From assembly GCA_018883305.1 (NCBI GenBank), contig VEQI01000242.1, positions 1-5,406 of the forward strand: a stretch of DNA of 5,406 bases, written 5' to 3'. Numbering within the stretch: position 1 is the stretch's first letter; each line of letters opens with the position of its first letter. The DNA comes from Limnohabitans sp. (GTDB taxonomy: Bacteria; Pseudomonadota; Gammaproteobacteria; Burkholderiales; Burkholderiaceae_C). A program made the translations under genes and the position numbers. Shown here one piece after another: positions 5,071-5,406 of this stretch. The notes under the pieces were generated by a model. That model had not been told where the DNA came from, ran no database searches, and saw nothing but the letters and a program-made list of their open reading frames with translations.

Positions 5071-5406
5071 ATGCTTCGGCAACGCATCATCACAGCGCTG
5101 GTTTTGGTGGCGCTGCTGTTGCCTGCGCTGTTCCACGCCACGCCTGAGCCCTTGGCTGGCTTGACGCTGGTGCTGATCGCTGCAGGCGCCTGGGAATGGG
5201 GGCGTCTGAACCAGCTCGCATTCAAAGGTGCCATGGGGCTGGCCCTGGTTTGCCTGTCGCTGTGCGGTCTCAGCTGGTACGCCCAATGGCCTTGGCACCC
5301 CTCCTTGTTGCTCTGGCAAATGGCCGGGGCCAGCTGGGTGCTTGCGGGCGCCTGGCTGCTGCGTCATGGCGTGGATGGCTGGCCACGCATTCCGCGGTTC
5401 CTGCGC
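5071..5406 (+). CDS. cdsA: Phosphatidate cytidylyltransferase, N-terminal part (cut by window end)
   Basis: CdsA is an inner-membrane enzyme that makes CDP-diacylglycerol from phosphatidate and CTP, the precursor of all major bacterial phospholipids. The frame stays open for 112 codons to the window edge. The start MLRQRIITALVLVALLLPAL is the typical CdsA opening: a short basic N-terminus and then the first membrane helix (about 6-22). Further hydrophobic segments lie at about 29-40, 54-70 and 78-97. The family's aromatic-acidic motif appears as AWEWGRL (40-46). The C-terminal CDP-alcohol signature is beyond the window. The ATG at 5071 is the only sensible start because no upstream in-frame start exists after the frr stop. 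It has no clear Shine-Dalgarno, only GGGG at 5059-5062, so translation may be coupled to frr. The call rests on N-terminal resemblance and context. Confidence 0.88.
   Translation, partial: MLRQRIITALVLVALLLPALFHATPEPLAGLTLVLIAAGAWEWGRLNQLAFKGAMGLALVCLSLCGLSWYAQWPWHPSLLLWQMAGASWVLAGAWLLRHGVDGWPRIPRFLR

Overview
The window is a conserved chromosomal housekeeping cluster of a GC-rich (about 60% by eye) betaproteobacterium. It is most likely a Burkholderiales member of Comamonadaceae type, judged from the style of the S2, EF-Ts and RRF proteins and from a fused nnr gene beside rpsB. This placement comes from recognising the proteins, not from a database search. I see no mobile element, CRISPR array, tRNA, rRNA or phage gene, and no new multi-gene system. 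The points of interest are in the regulatory DNA and in the gene order.

Layout, left to right. The 3' tail of an unidentified + strand gene (to 95) converges on and overlaps the 3' end of nnr (58-1665, minus strand), the bifunctional NAD(P)H-hydrate repair enzyme. A divergent gap (1666-1891) holds a good extended -10 promoter for the rpsB direction, a possible overlapping minus-strand promoter for nnr, and three consecutive hairpins in the long rpsB leader. The + strand genes follow: rpsB (1892-2638), a terminator or attenuator hairpin (2660-2683), tsf (2736-3629), a strong intrinsic terminator (3635-3660), a weak promoter candidate, pyrH (3746-4468), frr (4496-5056) and the 5' part of cdsA (5071 to the window end).

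How the genes work together. rpsB and tsf supply ribosomal protein S2 and elongation factor Ts. pyrH makes UDP for pyrimidine nucleotide synthesis. frr recycles post-termination ribosomes. cdsA makes CDP-diacylglycerol for phospholipids. The T-tracted hairpins after rpsB and after tsf suggest graded transcription: S2 highest, EF-Ts next, and pyrH-frr-cdsA partly or wholly from a separate start. uppS, which normally lies between frr and cdsA in Proteobacteria, is absent: only 14 bases separate these two genes.
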